Positions 1 to 7,296 of a stretch of DNA of 14,986 nt are shown in pieces (positions within the stretch are counted from its first letter, which is position 1; the number at the start of each line of letters is the position of its first letter). The position numbers and the translations under genes are program-made. This DNA comes from an uncultured Bacteroidota bacterium (GTDB lineage Bacteria; Bacteroidota; Bacteroidia; Chitinophagales; Chitinophagaceae). The DNA lies in assembly GCA_946479055.1 (NCBI GenBank), contig CAMLEX010000024.1, positions 1-14,986 of the forward strand, read 5' to 3'. Below the pieces are notes generated by a model. That model ran no database searches. It worked only from the letters and a program-made list of their open reading frames with translations, and was not told the origin of the DNA.

Positions 1-25
1 TCCCTACACGACGCTCTTCCGATCT
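1..25 (+). other. Illumina adapter remnant (not genomic)
   Basis: These 25 bases are identical to the 3' end of the TruSeq universal/read-1 adapter, ending in GCTCTTCCGATCT. They sit at the very first base of the window, so this is an untrimmed contig end. Genomic sequence starts at about base 26. The reading frame of the next gene happens to stay open through the adapter, so an automatic caller could add eight or nine false residues to that protein. Confidence 0.97.
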
Positions 26-609
26 CAAAAGAAGATTTTGTTTCTGATCTGTCTCAGGGGATTCTTCGGGTGGGGCTTACTTATTATCTGACTGATGATT
101 TAAAACTTACAGCAGGCTACGCTTATGTCAATCATTTTCCTGCTGAAAATCATAAAAATATTTCACAACCTGAACATCGCCCCTGGCAACAACTTCAATG
201 GCATACCCGCTATCCCAAACTCCGCCTGATGCAATGGTTTCGGTTAGAGGAAAGATGGCGCAGAAAAATTTTAAATGATGATAAACTGGCTGATGGTTAT
301 AGTTTCAATTTCAGGGCCCGGTACAACTTCTTTTCACAATTTCCATTAAGTAAAAAATCCTTTCAGTCAGGCACCTTCTCATTTGTTGTCAACGATGAAG
401 TTCATATCAACTTTGGGAAACAGATTATCAATAATTATTTTGACCAAAACCGGTTTTTTGTGGGTTTTGCTTACCATGTCAACAAGCATGATAATTTTCA
501 ATTTGGCTATATGAACCTATTTCAACAATTGGCTTCCGGGAACCGCTATCGGAGTAATCATGTGGCAAGGTTATTTTATTTTCATAACATTGATCTGAGG
601 AAAGAGTAA
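26..609 (+). CDS. DUF2490 family outer-membrane protein, 5'-truncated
   Basis: This is the C-terminal part (about 194 codons) of a DUF2490 protein, a Bacteroidota family of about 230 to 260 residues thought to form an outer-membrane beta barrel of unknown function. The family pattern is clear: the HRPWQQLQW motif, the QWFRLEERWRRK segment, an aromatic-rich RARYNFF strand, VNDEVHINFG, then FDQNRFFVGFAYHVN and a final strand near HVARLFYFH. Alternating hydrophobic and aromatic residues fit amphipathic strands. The start codon and signal peptide are lost at the contig end. GTG at 70 is inside the conserved region and is not the true start. The gene lies upstream of a separate promoter, so it is probably not part of the sulfatase operon. 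Confidence 0.82.
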
Positions 610-635
610 ATTTTTTTAAAACAATATCCTACAAT

Positions 636-667
636 TTTGGTAGACTACTAAAACTCTGATATTTTTG
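636..667 (+). promoter_or_regulatory. Bacteroidota-type promoter for the sulfatase operon
   Basis: TTTG at 636-639 is followed after 20 bases by TATTTTTG at 660-667. This fits the -33 TTTG and -7 TAnnTTTG elements of the Bacteroidota primary sigma factor with no mismatch at the conserved positions. Transcription would begin near 672-675, giving a 5' leader of about 355 bases before the SusC start codon and placing the cysteine-rich open frame about 70 bases from the transcript end. The assignment is by eye; no start site has been mapped. Confidence 0.6.
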
Positions 668-684
668 GTTTTCAAAGAGTTTAG
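648..684. repeat. Inverted repeat straddling the -7 element
   Basis: AAACTCT at 651-657 and AGAGTTT at 676-682 are perfect inverted copies separated by 18 bases. A further two pairs (648-649 with 683-684) form if A650 is bulged. The two arms flank the TATTTTTG element at 660-667 and the expected transcription start. It could be an operator for a dimeric regulator, a weak hairpin, or chance in AT-rich DNA. No T-run follows, so it does not look like a terminator of the DUF2490 gene. Confidence 0.3.
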
Positions 685-741
685 CAGGGAGTTCATAAAA
701 GTCAGGTATAATACGATTTCAAAAAAGAACAAGCTTCATCC

Positions 742-795
742 ATGTATTCGGGCAAGAAAGATATAATGAATTGTTGTAACGGCTGTTGTTGCTGA
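742..795 (+). CDS. Cysteine-rich leader peptide (candidate attenuator)
   Basis: An ATG-initiated frame of 17 codons encodes MYSGKKDIMNCCNGCCC and ends in TGA. Five of the last seven codons are Cys (TGT or TGC), and the run ends directly at the stop. It lies in the long leader between the predicted promoter and the SusC gene, about 233 bases before that gene's ATG. Short upstream frames ending in Cys runs are known in other bacteria, for example mycobacteria, where ribosome stalling on Cys codons couples sulfur-gene expression to cysteinyl-tRNA supply. All downstream genes here concern sulfate esters, which fits that role. The alternative is a thiol peptide that senses copper or another metal. 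There is no clear Shine-Dalgarno, as is usual in this phylum. The stretch is TGTTG-rich, so a chance frame cannot be excluded. Confidence 0.55.
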   Translation: MYSGKKDIMNCCNGCCC

Positions 796-918
796 TTTCC
801 ACCCTGTGAATAATTGCCTTGCCTTGTTAATTCTTTTTCCGTTAACTAACTTTTTTATCTCACATTCCTATTATGATCATTGATACTTCATAGGAGTAAT
901 ATCCTTTCTGAATAAAAT

Positions 919-948
919 GGCCGGAAACTGTTGACGCAGCTCCCGGCC
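919..948 (+). promoter_or_regulatory. GC-rich hairpin in the operon leader
   Basis: GGCCGG at 919-924 pairs perfectly with CCGGCC at 943-948, and CTG at 928-930 can pair with CAG at 937-939 inside the loop. It is much more GC-rich than the surrounding leader. No U-run follows, so it is not a standard intrinsic terminator. It lies between the Cys-rich leader peptide and the SusC gene, where an attenuating or ribosome-masking structure would be expected. Confidence 0.45.
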
Positions 949-978
949 TGAGTTAAACAAGGCTTCTCGCTAAAGAAT

Positions 979-998
979 GCAACCCATAAATGGGCTGC
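979..998 (+). promoter_or_regulatory. Hairpin just upstream of the SusC start
   Basis: GCAACCCA at 979-986 and TGGGCTGC at 991-998 form a stem of seven pairs with one A/C mismatch around a TAAA loop. It is followed by an AT-rich stretch up to the ATG at 1029. CGGCC at 998-1002 could instead pair with GGCCG at 919-923, so this hairpin and the one at 919-948 have a possible mutually exclusive fold. A role in gating translation of SusC is inference. Confidence 0.35.
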
Positions 999-1028
999 GG
1001 CCTATTATTTAATCACAAATCAAAGCTA

Positions 1029-4000
1029 ATGAAAAAACTTTTGAAGGACTGGGCAGTATGGATACTATTACTGGCGCCTTCTGCTGTATTGGCACAGCCA
1101 TCGACCGAACCTACTATCAATTCTATTGCCAACGGAAAGGTTTTTGATAGTAAAACACAATCAGCACTGGAAGGCGCAACTGTACAGATCAAAGGCACTA
1201 CCAACATCGCTACAACAGACAGCAAAGGAAAGTTCACCCTAAGAACAGGACAAAAACTTCCATTTACACTTGTGGTCAGTTATGTTGGTTATCAAACACT
1301 GGAAACGATAGCCAGCACATCAGACATCGAAATAAAATTGCAAACCGCAGAAAGCAATTTAAATGAAGTGGTGGTAGTAGGGTATGGTGTACAAAAGAAG
1401 TCAGACCTGACGGGGTCGGTAGCTTCCGTATCGCCCAACTTAATTAAACAATCACCGGTGAGTTCTTTCGACAGAATTCTGCAGGGTGCGGTTGCTGGTG
1501 TACAGGTAATTCAAACCTCGGGCCAGCCGGGCAGTGCCGTAAGTATTCGTATCCGTGGCGGCAATTCCATTACAGGTGGTAATGAACCATTGTATGTGAT
1601 AGATGGATTCCCGGTTTACAATGATAACTCAGATGCGAATGCGGGTGTAACCAGCGGACCAAGTATCAATGCACTCGCCAGTTTAAACCCGAGTGATATT
1701 GAAACTATTGATGTATTAAAAGATGCGTCTGCTACATCTATCTATGGTTCAAGAGGAGCCAATGGAGTTGTTATTATTACTACTAAAAAGGGAAAGGCAG
1801 GACAGAACATTGTTAGCTATGAAGGATATTATGGTCAGCAGGAAATTATCAAGACCATTGACGTACTCACCAGTTCAAAAGCATGGGCGCAATTAAAAAA
1901 TGATGCATTGGTGAATGCAGGAAAACCTGCTTTCTATACACAGGCGCAAATAGATGCGTTGGGTGAAGGAACGGATTGGCAAAAAGCTGCCTTTGAAAAA
2001 GCTCCTATACAAAGTCACCAATTTAATATTTCAGGTGGTGAAGAAAAAACCAGGTATGCTATCGCTTTAAATTATTTTAAGCAGGACGGTATTATCAGGA
2101 ATTCGGATTTCCAGCGTTTCTCCGCCCGTTTAAATCTCGACAGAACTATTTCTGAAAAATTTAAAGCAGGTACAAATCTTACTGCCAGCAGGATAGATGC
2201 TAATGAATCAAATGCCAACATAGTGAGCACTTTATTACTGTTACCACCAACAGTTTCCATTTATGATTCAGTGGGAAACTATACGTTACAAAGTCCTTTT
2301 GAAGTAGCATTAGGAAATCCTATTGCAACACTGGAAAAAGAAATCAACCAGACTAAAACATTTCGTTTACTGGGAAGTGTATATGGCGAGTATACGATCA
2401 TTCCAGGCTTAACAGCTAAAGTTTCTATTGGTGCTGATATCATCAACAACAAACAAAACAGGTATTTACCCTCCAGTTTATATGAAGCTTATACGGTAAA
2501 CGGCTCTGCATCGGTGGGAACAAAATCGGTTAATACTTTGCTGAATGAAAATACACTCACCTATACTCATAAGATCAAGCAACATAATCTAACTGTGTTA
2601 GCGGGTTATACACAACAATCTTATAAAAGTGAAAATGTTACAGCCAGTGCACAGGGGTTTGTATCAGACTTATTAACCTATAATAATCTTTCCAGCGGTT
2701 CTTTATCTGTTATACCTGTTTCTTCTGCAGCCGATTGGTCATTGAAATCGTTTATAGGTCGGGTTAATTATTCATTAGCATCAAAATATTATATCACTGT
2801 AACGGCAAGAGCTGATGGCTCATCCCGTTTTGGTAAAAATAATAAATGGGGTTATTTTCCATCAGCAGCTTTGGGATGGAATGCAGGAAGAGAAGATTTT
2901 CTGAAACACTCAAGGCTGATCAGTAACCTGAAATTAAGGGTTAGCGCCGGCGTAACCGGTAACCAGGAAATCGGGCAATACCAATCCCTGGCTGCACTTT
3001 CTAATAACGGCTACCTGATTGGAAATGTGTTATCAGTAGGCTTTTCTCCTAATCGTATTGCTAATGCGGATCTGAGTTGGGAAAAAACAGCACAGTATGA
3101 TGCAGGTATTGATATTGGTTTGCTAAAGAATCGCATCAGTATTGTATTGGATGCTTATTATAAAAGAACTTCTGCGCTTTTATTAACGGTCCCTATTCCC
3201 TATACAACCGGTTATTCAACTTCGTTACAAAACTATGGTACGGTTGCCAATAAGGGTATTGAACTATCGGTGAATACTCAAAACATTTCAGCAAAGAATT
3301 TTACATGGAATACCAGCCTGGTATTCTCGCTAAACAGGAATAAAATTATAAGTCTTGGCCAGGGTGTAGGCTATTTAATTTCTGATCCGCTTATTGCCAA
3401 GGTTGGCGAAGCGCTGGGTTCATTCTATGGGTATCAATCAAACGGACTATTTCAACTAGGTGATGATATTTCCAAATTACCTACTATTGATGCGACCACT
3501 ACCAAGCCTGGCGACAGAAGATATGCTGATATCAATGGCGACAGCAAAATCACACAGGCCGATGATAGAACAATTATTGGTTATGCCCAACCGAAATTTC
3601 TTGCAGGGTTAACTAATAATATTTCCTGGAAAAATTTTGATCTGACTGTTTTCCTGTATGGTTCATACGGAAACGAACTATTCAACCAGAACAGGCAGCA
3701 GCTTGAATTATTATCAGGCCAGCAAAACGCCGCTGCATCAGCCCTGGACAGGTGGACGACCACTAACCCAAGCAATGACGTACAAAAAGCAAAAGAAGAT
3801 CCCGCACCTGTTACTACCAGCCGCTATGTAGAAGACGCCTCGTATTTAAGATTAAAAAATCTGACTTTAGGATATTCCTTACCGCAAGCCATAGCAAGAA
3901 TTATCCGCTTAAAACAATTGCGGGTGTATGTAAGTGCTAACAACCTGGTCACCTGGACGAAATACACGGGCTACGATCCGGATGTAAGTAAGAATGAGCA

Positions 4001-4082
4001 GTCGACATTAACACAAGGGGTAGACTATGGCGCTTATCCAAATGCTAAATCTTTTTTAGCCGGTATCAACATTACTTTTTGA
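1029..4082 (+). CDS. SusC/RagA-type TonB-dependent outer-membrane transporter
   Basis: This 1017-residue protein is a SusC-type TonB-dependent transporter, the outer-membrane barrel that imports ligands delivered by its SusD partner. It has a Sec signal peptide cleaved after AVLA (residue 22), a carboxypeptidase-regulatory-like domain (about 35-105), a TonB-box region NEVVVVGYG (112-120), a plug (about 125-255) with the hallmarks IRGGNS, PLYVIDG and SIYGSRGANGVVIITTKKG, then a 22-strand barrel to the C-terminal phenylalanine. There is no N-terminal STN signalling domain, so it is not itself a sigma/anti-sigma transducer. I chose the ATG at 1029 over that at 990 because it begins directly with the signal peptide (MKKLLK) and the earlier one lies inside a hairpin. 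The SusD gene follows after 18 bases. The substrate is unknown; the sulfatases downstream suggest a sulfated compound. Confidence 0.95.
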   Translation: MKKLLKDWAVWILLLAPSAVLAQPSTEPTINSIANGKVFDSKTQSALEGATVQIKGTTNIATTDSKGKFTLRTGQKLPFTLVVSYVGYQTLETIASTSDIEIKLQTAESNLNEVVVVGYGVQKKSDLTGSVASVSPNLIKQSPVSSFDRILQGAVAGVQVIQTSGQPGSAVSIRIRGGNSITGGNEPLYVIDGFPVYNDNSDANAGVTSGPSINALASLNPSDIETIDVLKDASATSIYGSRGANGVVIITTKKGKAGQNIVSYEGYYGQQEIIKTIDVLTSSKAWAQLKNDALVNAGKPAFYTQAQIDALGEGTDWQKAAFEKAPIQSHQFNISGGEEKTRYAIALNYFKQDGIIRNSDFQRFSARLNLDRTISEKFKAGTNLTASRIDANESNANIVSTLLLLPPTVSIYDSVGNYTLQSPFEVALGNPIATLEKEINQTKTFRLLGSVYGEYTIIPGLTAKVSIGADIINNKQNRYLPSSLYEAYTVNGSASVGTKSVNTLLNENTLTYTHKIKQHNLTVLAGYTQQSYKSENVTASAQGFVSDLLTYNNLSSGSLSVIPVSSAADWSLKSFIGRVNYSLASKYYITVTARADGSSRFGKNNKWGYFPSAALGWNAGREDFLKHSRLISNLKLRVSAGVTGNQEIGQYQSLAALSNNGYLIGNVLSVGFSPNRIANADLSWEKTAQYDAGIDIGLLKNRISIVLDAYYKRTSALLLTVPIPYTTGYSTSLQNYGTVANKGIELSVNTQNISAKNFTWNTSLVFSLNRNKIISLGQGVGYLISDPLIAKVGEALGSFYGYQSNGLFQLGDDISKLPTIDATTTKPGDRRYADINGDSKITQADDRTIIGYAQPKFLAGLTNNISWKNFDLTVFLYGSYGNELFNQNRQQLELLSGQQNAAASALDRWTTTNPSNDVQKAKEDPAPVTTSRYVEDASYLRLKNLTLGYSLPQAIARIIRLKQLRVYVSANNLVTWTKYTGYDPDVSKNEQSTLTQGVDYGAYPNAKSFLAGINITF

Positions 4083-4100
4083 TTTTTAAAACGCATAACG

Positions 4101-5531
4101 ATGAAAAATTATTTATTCCGGCTAATATTCTTTTCAATTACCATACTATTTATTTCCTGTGAAAAATTGACGGAAGAACCTAAGGCCGTATTAACCACTG
4201 AACAATTTTATAAAACACAGGCGGATGCTATAGCTGCGGTAACCAGTGTATACAATGCATTGAATGCAAGCGGTCAAACTATATATAACAGCCTGTTCCA
4301 GATCGGGCTTGATATCGCTTCTGACGAAGCATTACCAGGGCCAAGGGCAAGAAATGCTAATGTGAGAGCATTCGCGGTATTATCGCACGCTACTACCAAT
4401 GATAGAGTCGAGGAGATCTGGAAACAACATTATGCCGCTATCAACAGGGCCAATGTTGCTATAGATCGTATTCCTGTTATTGATATGAATGAATCATTAA
4501 GAATAAGATTGGTAAATGAAGCTAAATTTTTAAGAGCCTTATATTATTTCAATCTTGCCCGGTTATATGGAGGGGTACCGCTTGTATTGCACGAGCCTTC
4601 CTCTCTCGGTAACGAAGAAGTACTTGTAAGCAGAAATACTTTGGAAGAAGTTTATCAGCAGATCATTACTGATTTAAAAGATGCTGAAAGCCTGCCGGCT
4701 ACCTACAGCAGCAGTGATATAGGACGGGCGACAGGTGGCGCAGCAAAAGCATTGCTTACAAGAGTATATCTGACCAGGAAGGATTGGGACAATGCAATTA
4801 CAAAATCATTAGAAGTCATTACTGGCTCTTACGGTTATGACCTCTTTGCAAATTTTGCTGATGTATTTAACAAGGCAAACAATAATGGTAAAGAACATAT
4901 TTTCTCCGCGCAATTTAAAAGTTTGACCAATGGGCGAGGCAATTCATTAGGTAGCCGCGGCACACCTACGGGCATACCGGGGATAGACGGTGGTGACGCA
5001 GACATTCCAACGACTAATTTATACGGCTTGTACCAGGCTGAAGATAAAAGAAGGGATGTTACATTCTTTACATCATTAGTTAGCCCGGTAAATGGTAATA
5101 CCTACACATTTACTCCTCATTTCAGAAAATATTACGACCCATCCGTAAATCCCAGTACAGGAGAGTCAGGAATTAATTTTCCCATCATCCGCTTTGCAGA
5201 TGTATTGCTGGAATATGCGGAAGCATTCAATGAAAAAAATGGACCCGCTAGTGAGGCCTATGATGCATTGAATAAAGTCAGGGTAAGAGCAGGGTTAACT
5301 CCTTTGAGCGGATTAACGAAAGAACAGTTTCGTGATTCAGTTTATCATGAACGCCGTTTGGAATTTGTGTATGAACATCAACGTTGGTTTGATTTGGTAA
5401 GAACAGGCAGATTAGTTGAAAGCCTTCATGCAGTAGGTAAAACAAACGCGGCGGAGAAACATTATCTCTATCCTATTCCGCAAAGAGAAATTGATCTCAA
5501 TCCCAATCTTACACAAAATCCCGGTTGGTAA
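4101..5531 (+). CDS. SusD/RagB-type substrate-binding lipoprotein
   Basis: This 476-residue surface lipoprotein is the partner of the SusC transporter just upstream and would capture the ligand as the lid of the complex. A lipoprotein signal peptide ends in FISC, with lipidation expected at Cys20, followed by the acidic stretch EKLTEE that resembles surface-export signals of Bacteroidota. The SusD-like N-terminal region begins at about residue 30 (TTEQFYKTQADAIAAVTSVYNAL), TPR-like helices follow (NEAKFLRALYYFNLARLYGG), and the family C-terminal signature is present (FADVLLEYAEAFNE, YHERRLEFVYEHQRWFDLVRTG, then YPIPQREIDLNPNLTQNPGW). The length is slightly below the usual 500 to 550. It lies 18 bases after SusC and 31 bases before the first sulfatase, so cotranscription is likely. 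Ligand identity cannot be read from the sequence. Confidence 0.95.
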   Translation: MKNYLFRLIFFSITILFISCEKLTEEPKAVLTTEQFYKTQADAIAAVTSVYNALNASGQTIYNSLFQIGLDIASDEALPGPRARNANVRAFAVLSHATTNDRVEEIWKQHYAAINRANVAIDRIPVIDMNESLRIRLVNEAKFLRALYYFNLARLYGGVPLVLHEPSSLGNEEVLVSRNTLEEVYQQIITDLKDAESLPATYSSSDIGRATGGAAKALLTRVYLTRKDWDNAITKSLEVITGSYGYDLFANFADVFNKANNNGKEHIFSAQFKSLTNGRGNSLGSRGTPTGIPGIDGGDADIPTTNLYGLYQAEDKRRDVTFFTSLVSPVNGNTYTFTPHFRKYYDPSVNPSTGESGINFPIIRFADVLLEYAEAFNEKNGPASEAYDALNKVRVRAGLTPLSGLTKEQFRDSVYHERRLEFVYEHQRWFDLVRTGRLVESLHAVGKTNAAEKHYLYPIPQREIDLNPNLTQNPGW

Positions 5532-5562
5532 TTCTAACACCGTTATTACAAACACTAAGACA

Positions 5563-7260
5563 ATGAAACAAACGAATCACATAAAAGTAAAGTTTGCATT
5601 TAATATCAAAGCTCTTTTTATATTTTTTTCACTAACCCTTTCCTATACACACGGATTTTCGCAAAAAAAATCCTCAGCAGCCAAACCCAATATCATCCTC
5701 ATTATGGTGGATGATTTGGGGTTCTCTGATTTTGGCGCTTACGGCTCAGAGATCAATACGCCCAATATTGACAAGCTTGCTTTTGGAGGAATAAGGCTTA
5801 GAGAATTTTATAATAATTCCATCTGCGCACCGACCAGGGCATCCTTGATAACCGGTCAGTATCCGCACAAAGCGGGAGTTGGTTATTTTAATGTCAACCT
5901 TGGTTTGCCCGCTTACCAGGGCTGGTTGAATAAAGAATCACTCACGTTTGGCGAGGTATTGAAACAGGCCGGGTACAATACTTTCATTACGGGTAAATGG
6001 CATGTTGGCAACGATAGTTTATACTGGCCAAAGCAAAGAGGATTTGATAAGTTCTTTGGTTTTATCGGTGGGGCCAGCAATTATTTTGATATTGGTTCTT
6101 ACCCGGAGAAAGCACCACCGGTGGAGTTGGTGGAAGATAATAAAAGAGTTAACCTCGAACCGGGTAAATACTTAACAGATGAAATTGCGAACCACGCCAT
6201 TTCATTTATCGAAGAAAAAAATAAAACAAAAAAACCTTTCTTTTTATACCTCGCCTTCAATGCGCCACACTGGCCTTTGCAGGCATTACCGGAAGACATT
6301 GCGAAGTACAAAGGCAAATATGAAATTGGCTGGGACTCATTAAGGAGCCAGCGTCTTGCCAAACAAATAGCATTAGGGATTGCAAACCCCCAGCAAGCAA
6401 TCGCTAAAAGAGATCCCGAAGTGCCTGAATGGGAAAGTTATACCTATGATGAAAAACAATTGTGGCAACGCAAGATGGAAGTATATGCAGCTATGATCGA
6501 CAGGGTAGATCAAAACATCGGGAGATTATTAGCTGAATTGAAAAAAATAAAGCAGGATGATAACACTTTAATTGTACTCATATCTGACAACGGTGGCCAG
6601 GGCGGCTTTTCTCCATTGGGCAGAAGAAGGCCAAGAAATTCCGGGCCAATTGGTACAGCGGGTTCCTATGATTATGTAGAACAAGGTTGGGCGCAGGTTT
6701 CCAACACTCCTTTCAGCAAACATAAAGCCAACGCTCATGAGGGAGGTATCAGTTCACCTTTCATTGCCTGGTATCCTAAAAAAATAAAAGCAGGAACTAT
6801 CACCAAGGGCACAGCACATTTAATTGACCTGGCTCCTACTTTTTATGAGGTGGCCGGTACAAAATACCCGGAAATATATAATGGTATAAAAACAAATCCG
6901 TTGGCAGGGATTAGTTTAACCAACTTGTTATTTAATGGAAATAAATTGTCAAGACAGCAACCCATTTTCTGGGAACGTGGCGGCGATCGAGCTGTAAGAA
7001 AAGGAAAATGGAAAATTGTTTCTACATATCCGGCTAAAGAATGGGAACTCTATGATATTGAAACGGACCGTGGCGAAACAACAGATATAGCCAAACAAAA
7101 TCCTGATGTAGTAAAAGAGTTGCAGGCGGACTATGATATCTGGGCAAAAATAAATGGCGTTGAAAATTATGATAAGTTAAGGCCCGCTGTACAAGGACAG
7201 CAGCAAGGAACAGGAAATAATAACAACCAACAGAGGAATAACAGCAGGCGGGCATTCTAA
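5563..7260 (+). CDS. Secreted Cys-type (S1 family) sulfatase, copy 1
   Basis: This 565-residue arylsulfatase-like enzyme hydrolyses sulfate esters. Its signal peptide runs to about residue 34 (cleavage near GFSQ), placing it in the periplasm or at the surface. The sulfatase signature CAPTRASLITG holds Cys88, which must be oxidised to formylglycine, and Arg92. Other expected active-site residues are present: Asp50-Asp51 (metal), Lys145 and His147 (GKWHVG), His236 (APHWP), Asp342-Asn343 (SDNG) and Lys388. The C-terminal subdomain carries WELYDIETDRGE. The last 25 residues are Gln/Asn-rich and likely disordered. I chose ATG 5563 because it opens a signal peptide; the frame extends upstream over the SusD end without a better start. 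The needed FGE is encoded downstream. It is a paralogue of the next gene. Its substrate is unknown. Confidence 0.93.
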   Translation: MKQTNHIKVKFAFNIKALFIFFSLTLSYTHGFSQKKSSAAKPNIILIMVDDLGFSDFGAYGSEINTPNIDKLAFGGIRLREFYNNSICAPTRASLITGQYPHKAGVGYFNVNLGLPAYQGWLNKESLTFGEVLKQAGYNTFITGKWHVGNDSLYWPKQRGFDKFFGFIGGASNYFDIGSYPEKAPPVELVEDNKRVNLEPGKYLTDEIANHAISFIEEKNKTKKPFFLYLAFNAPHWPLQALPEDIAKYKGKYEIGWDSLRSQRLAKQIALGIANPQQAIAKRDPEVPEWESYTYDEKQLWQRKMEVYAAMIDRVDQNIGRLLAELKKIKQDDNTLIVLISDNGGQGGFSPLGRRRPRNSGPIGTAGSYDYVEQGWAQVSNTPFSKHKANAHEGGISSPFIAWYPKKIKAGTITKGTAHLIDLAPTFYEVAGTKYPEIYNGIKTNPLAGISLTNLLFNGNKLSRQQPIFWERGGDRAVRKGKWKIVSTYPAKEWELYDIETDRGETTDIAKQNPDVVKELQADYDIWAKINGVENYDKLRPAVQGQQQGTGNNNNQQRNNSRRAF

Positions 7261-7296
7261 ATCAATTGCAATAAAGCAAATTATAACTTCAGAGAA

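Noticed and set aside
70..609. GTG at 70 as the start of a complete 179-residue gene
   Set aside because: The DUF2490 similarity and the open frame continue upstream to the contig end, so this is an internal valine.
707..712. TATAAT as an E. coli-like -10 element
   Set aside because: Bacteroidota primary sigma factor uses TAnnTTTG, no TTGACA-like partner is placed correctly, and a better promoter is at 636-667.
826..856. GTTAA/TTAAC stem followed by T6 as an intrinsic terminator or attenuator
   Set aside because: Only five AU-rich pairs with an 11-base loop and four bases before the T-run; too weak to call.
990..1028. 13-codon N-terminal extension of SusC from ATG 990
   Set aside because: The ATG lies in a hairpin arm, and the start at 1029 gives a normal signal peptide directly.
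5491..5562. TTG 5491 as start of the first sulfatase, overlapping SusD
   Set aside because: ATG 5563 begins a standard Sec signal peptide; the extension has no sense as part of the protein.
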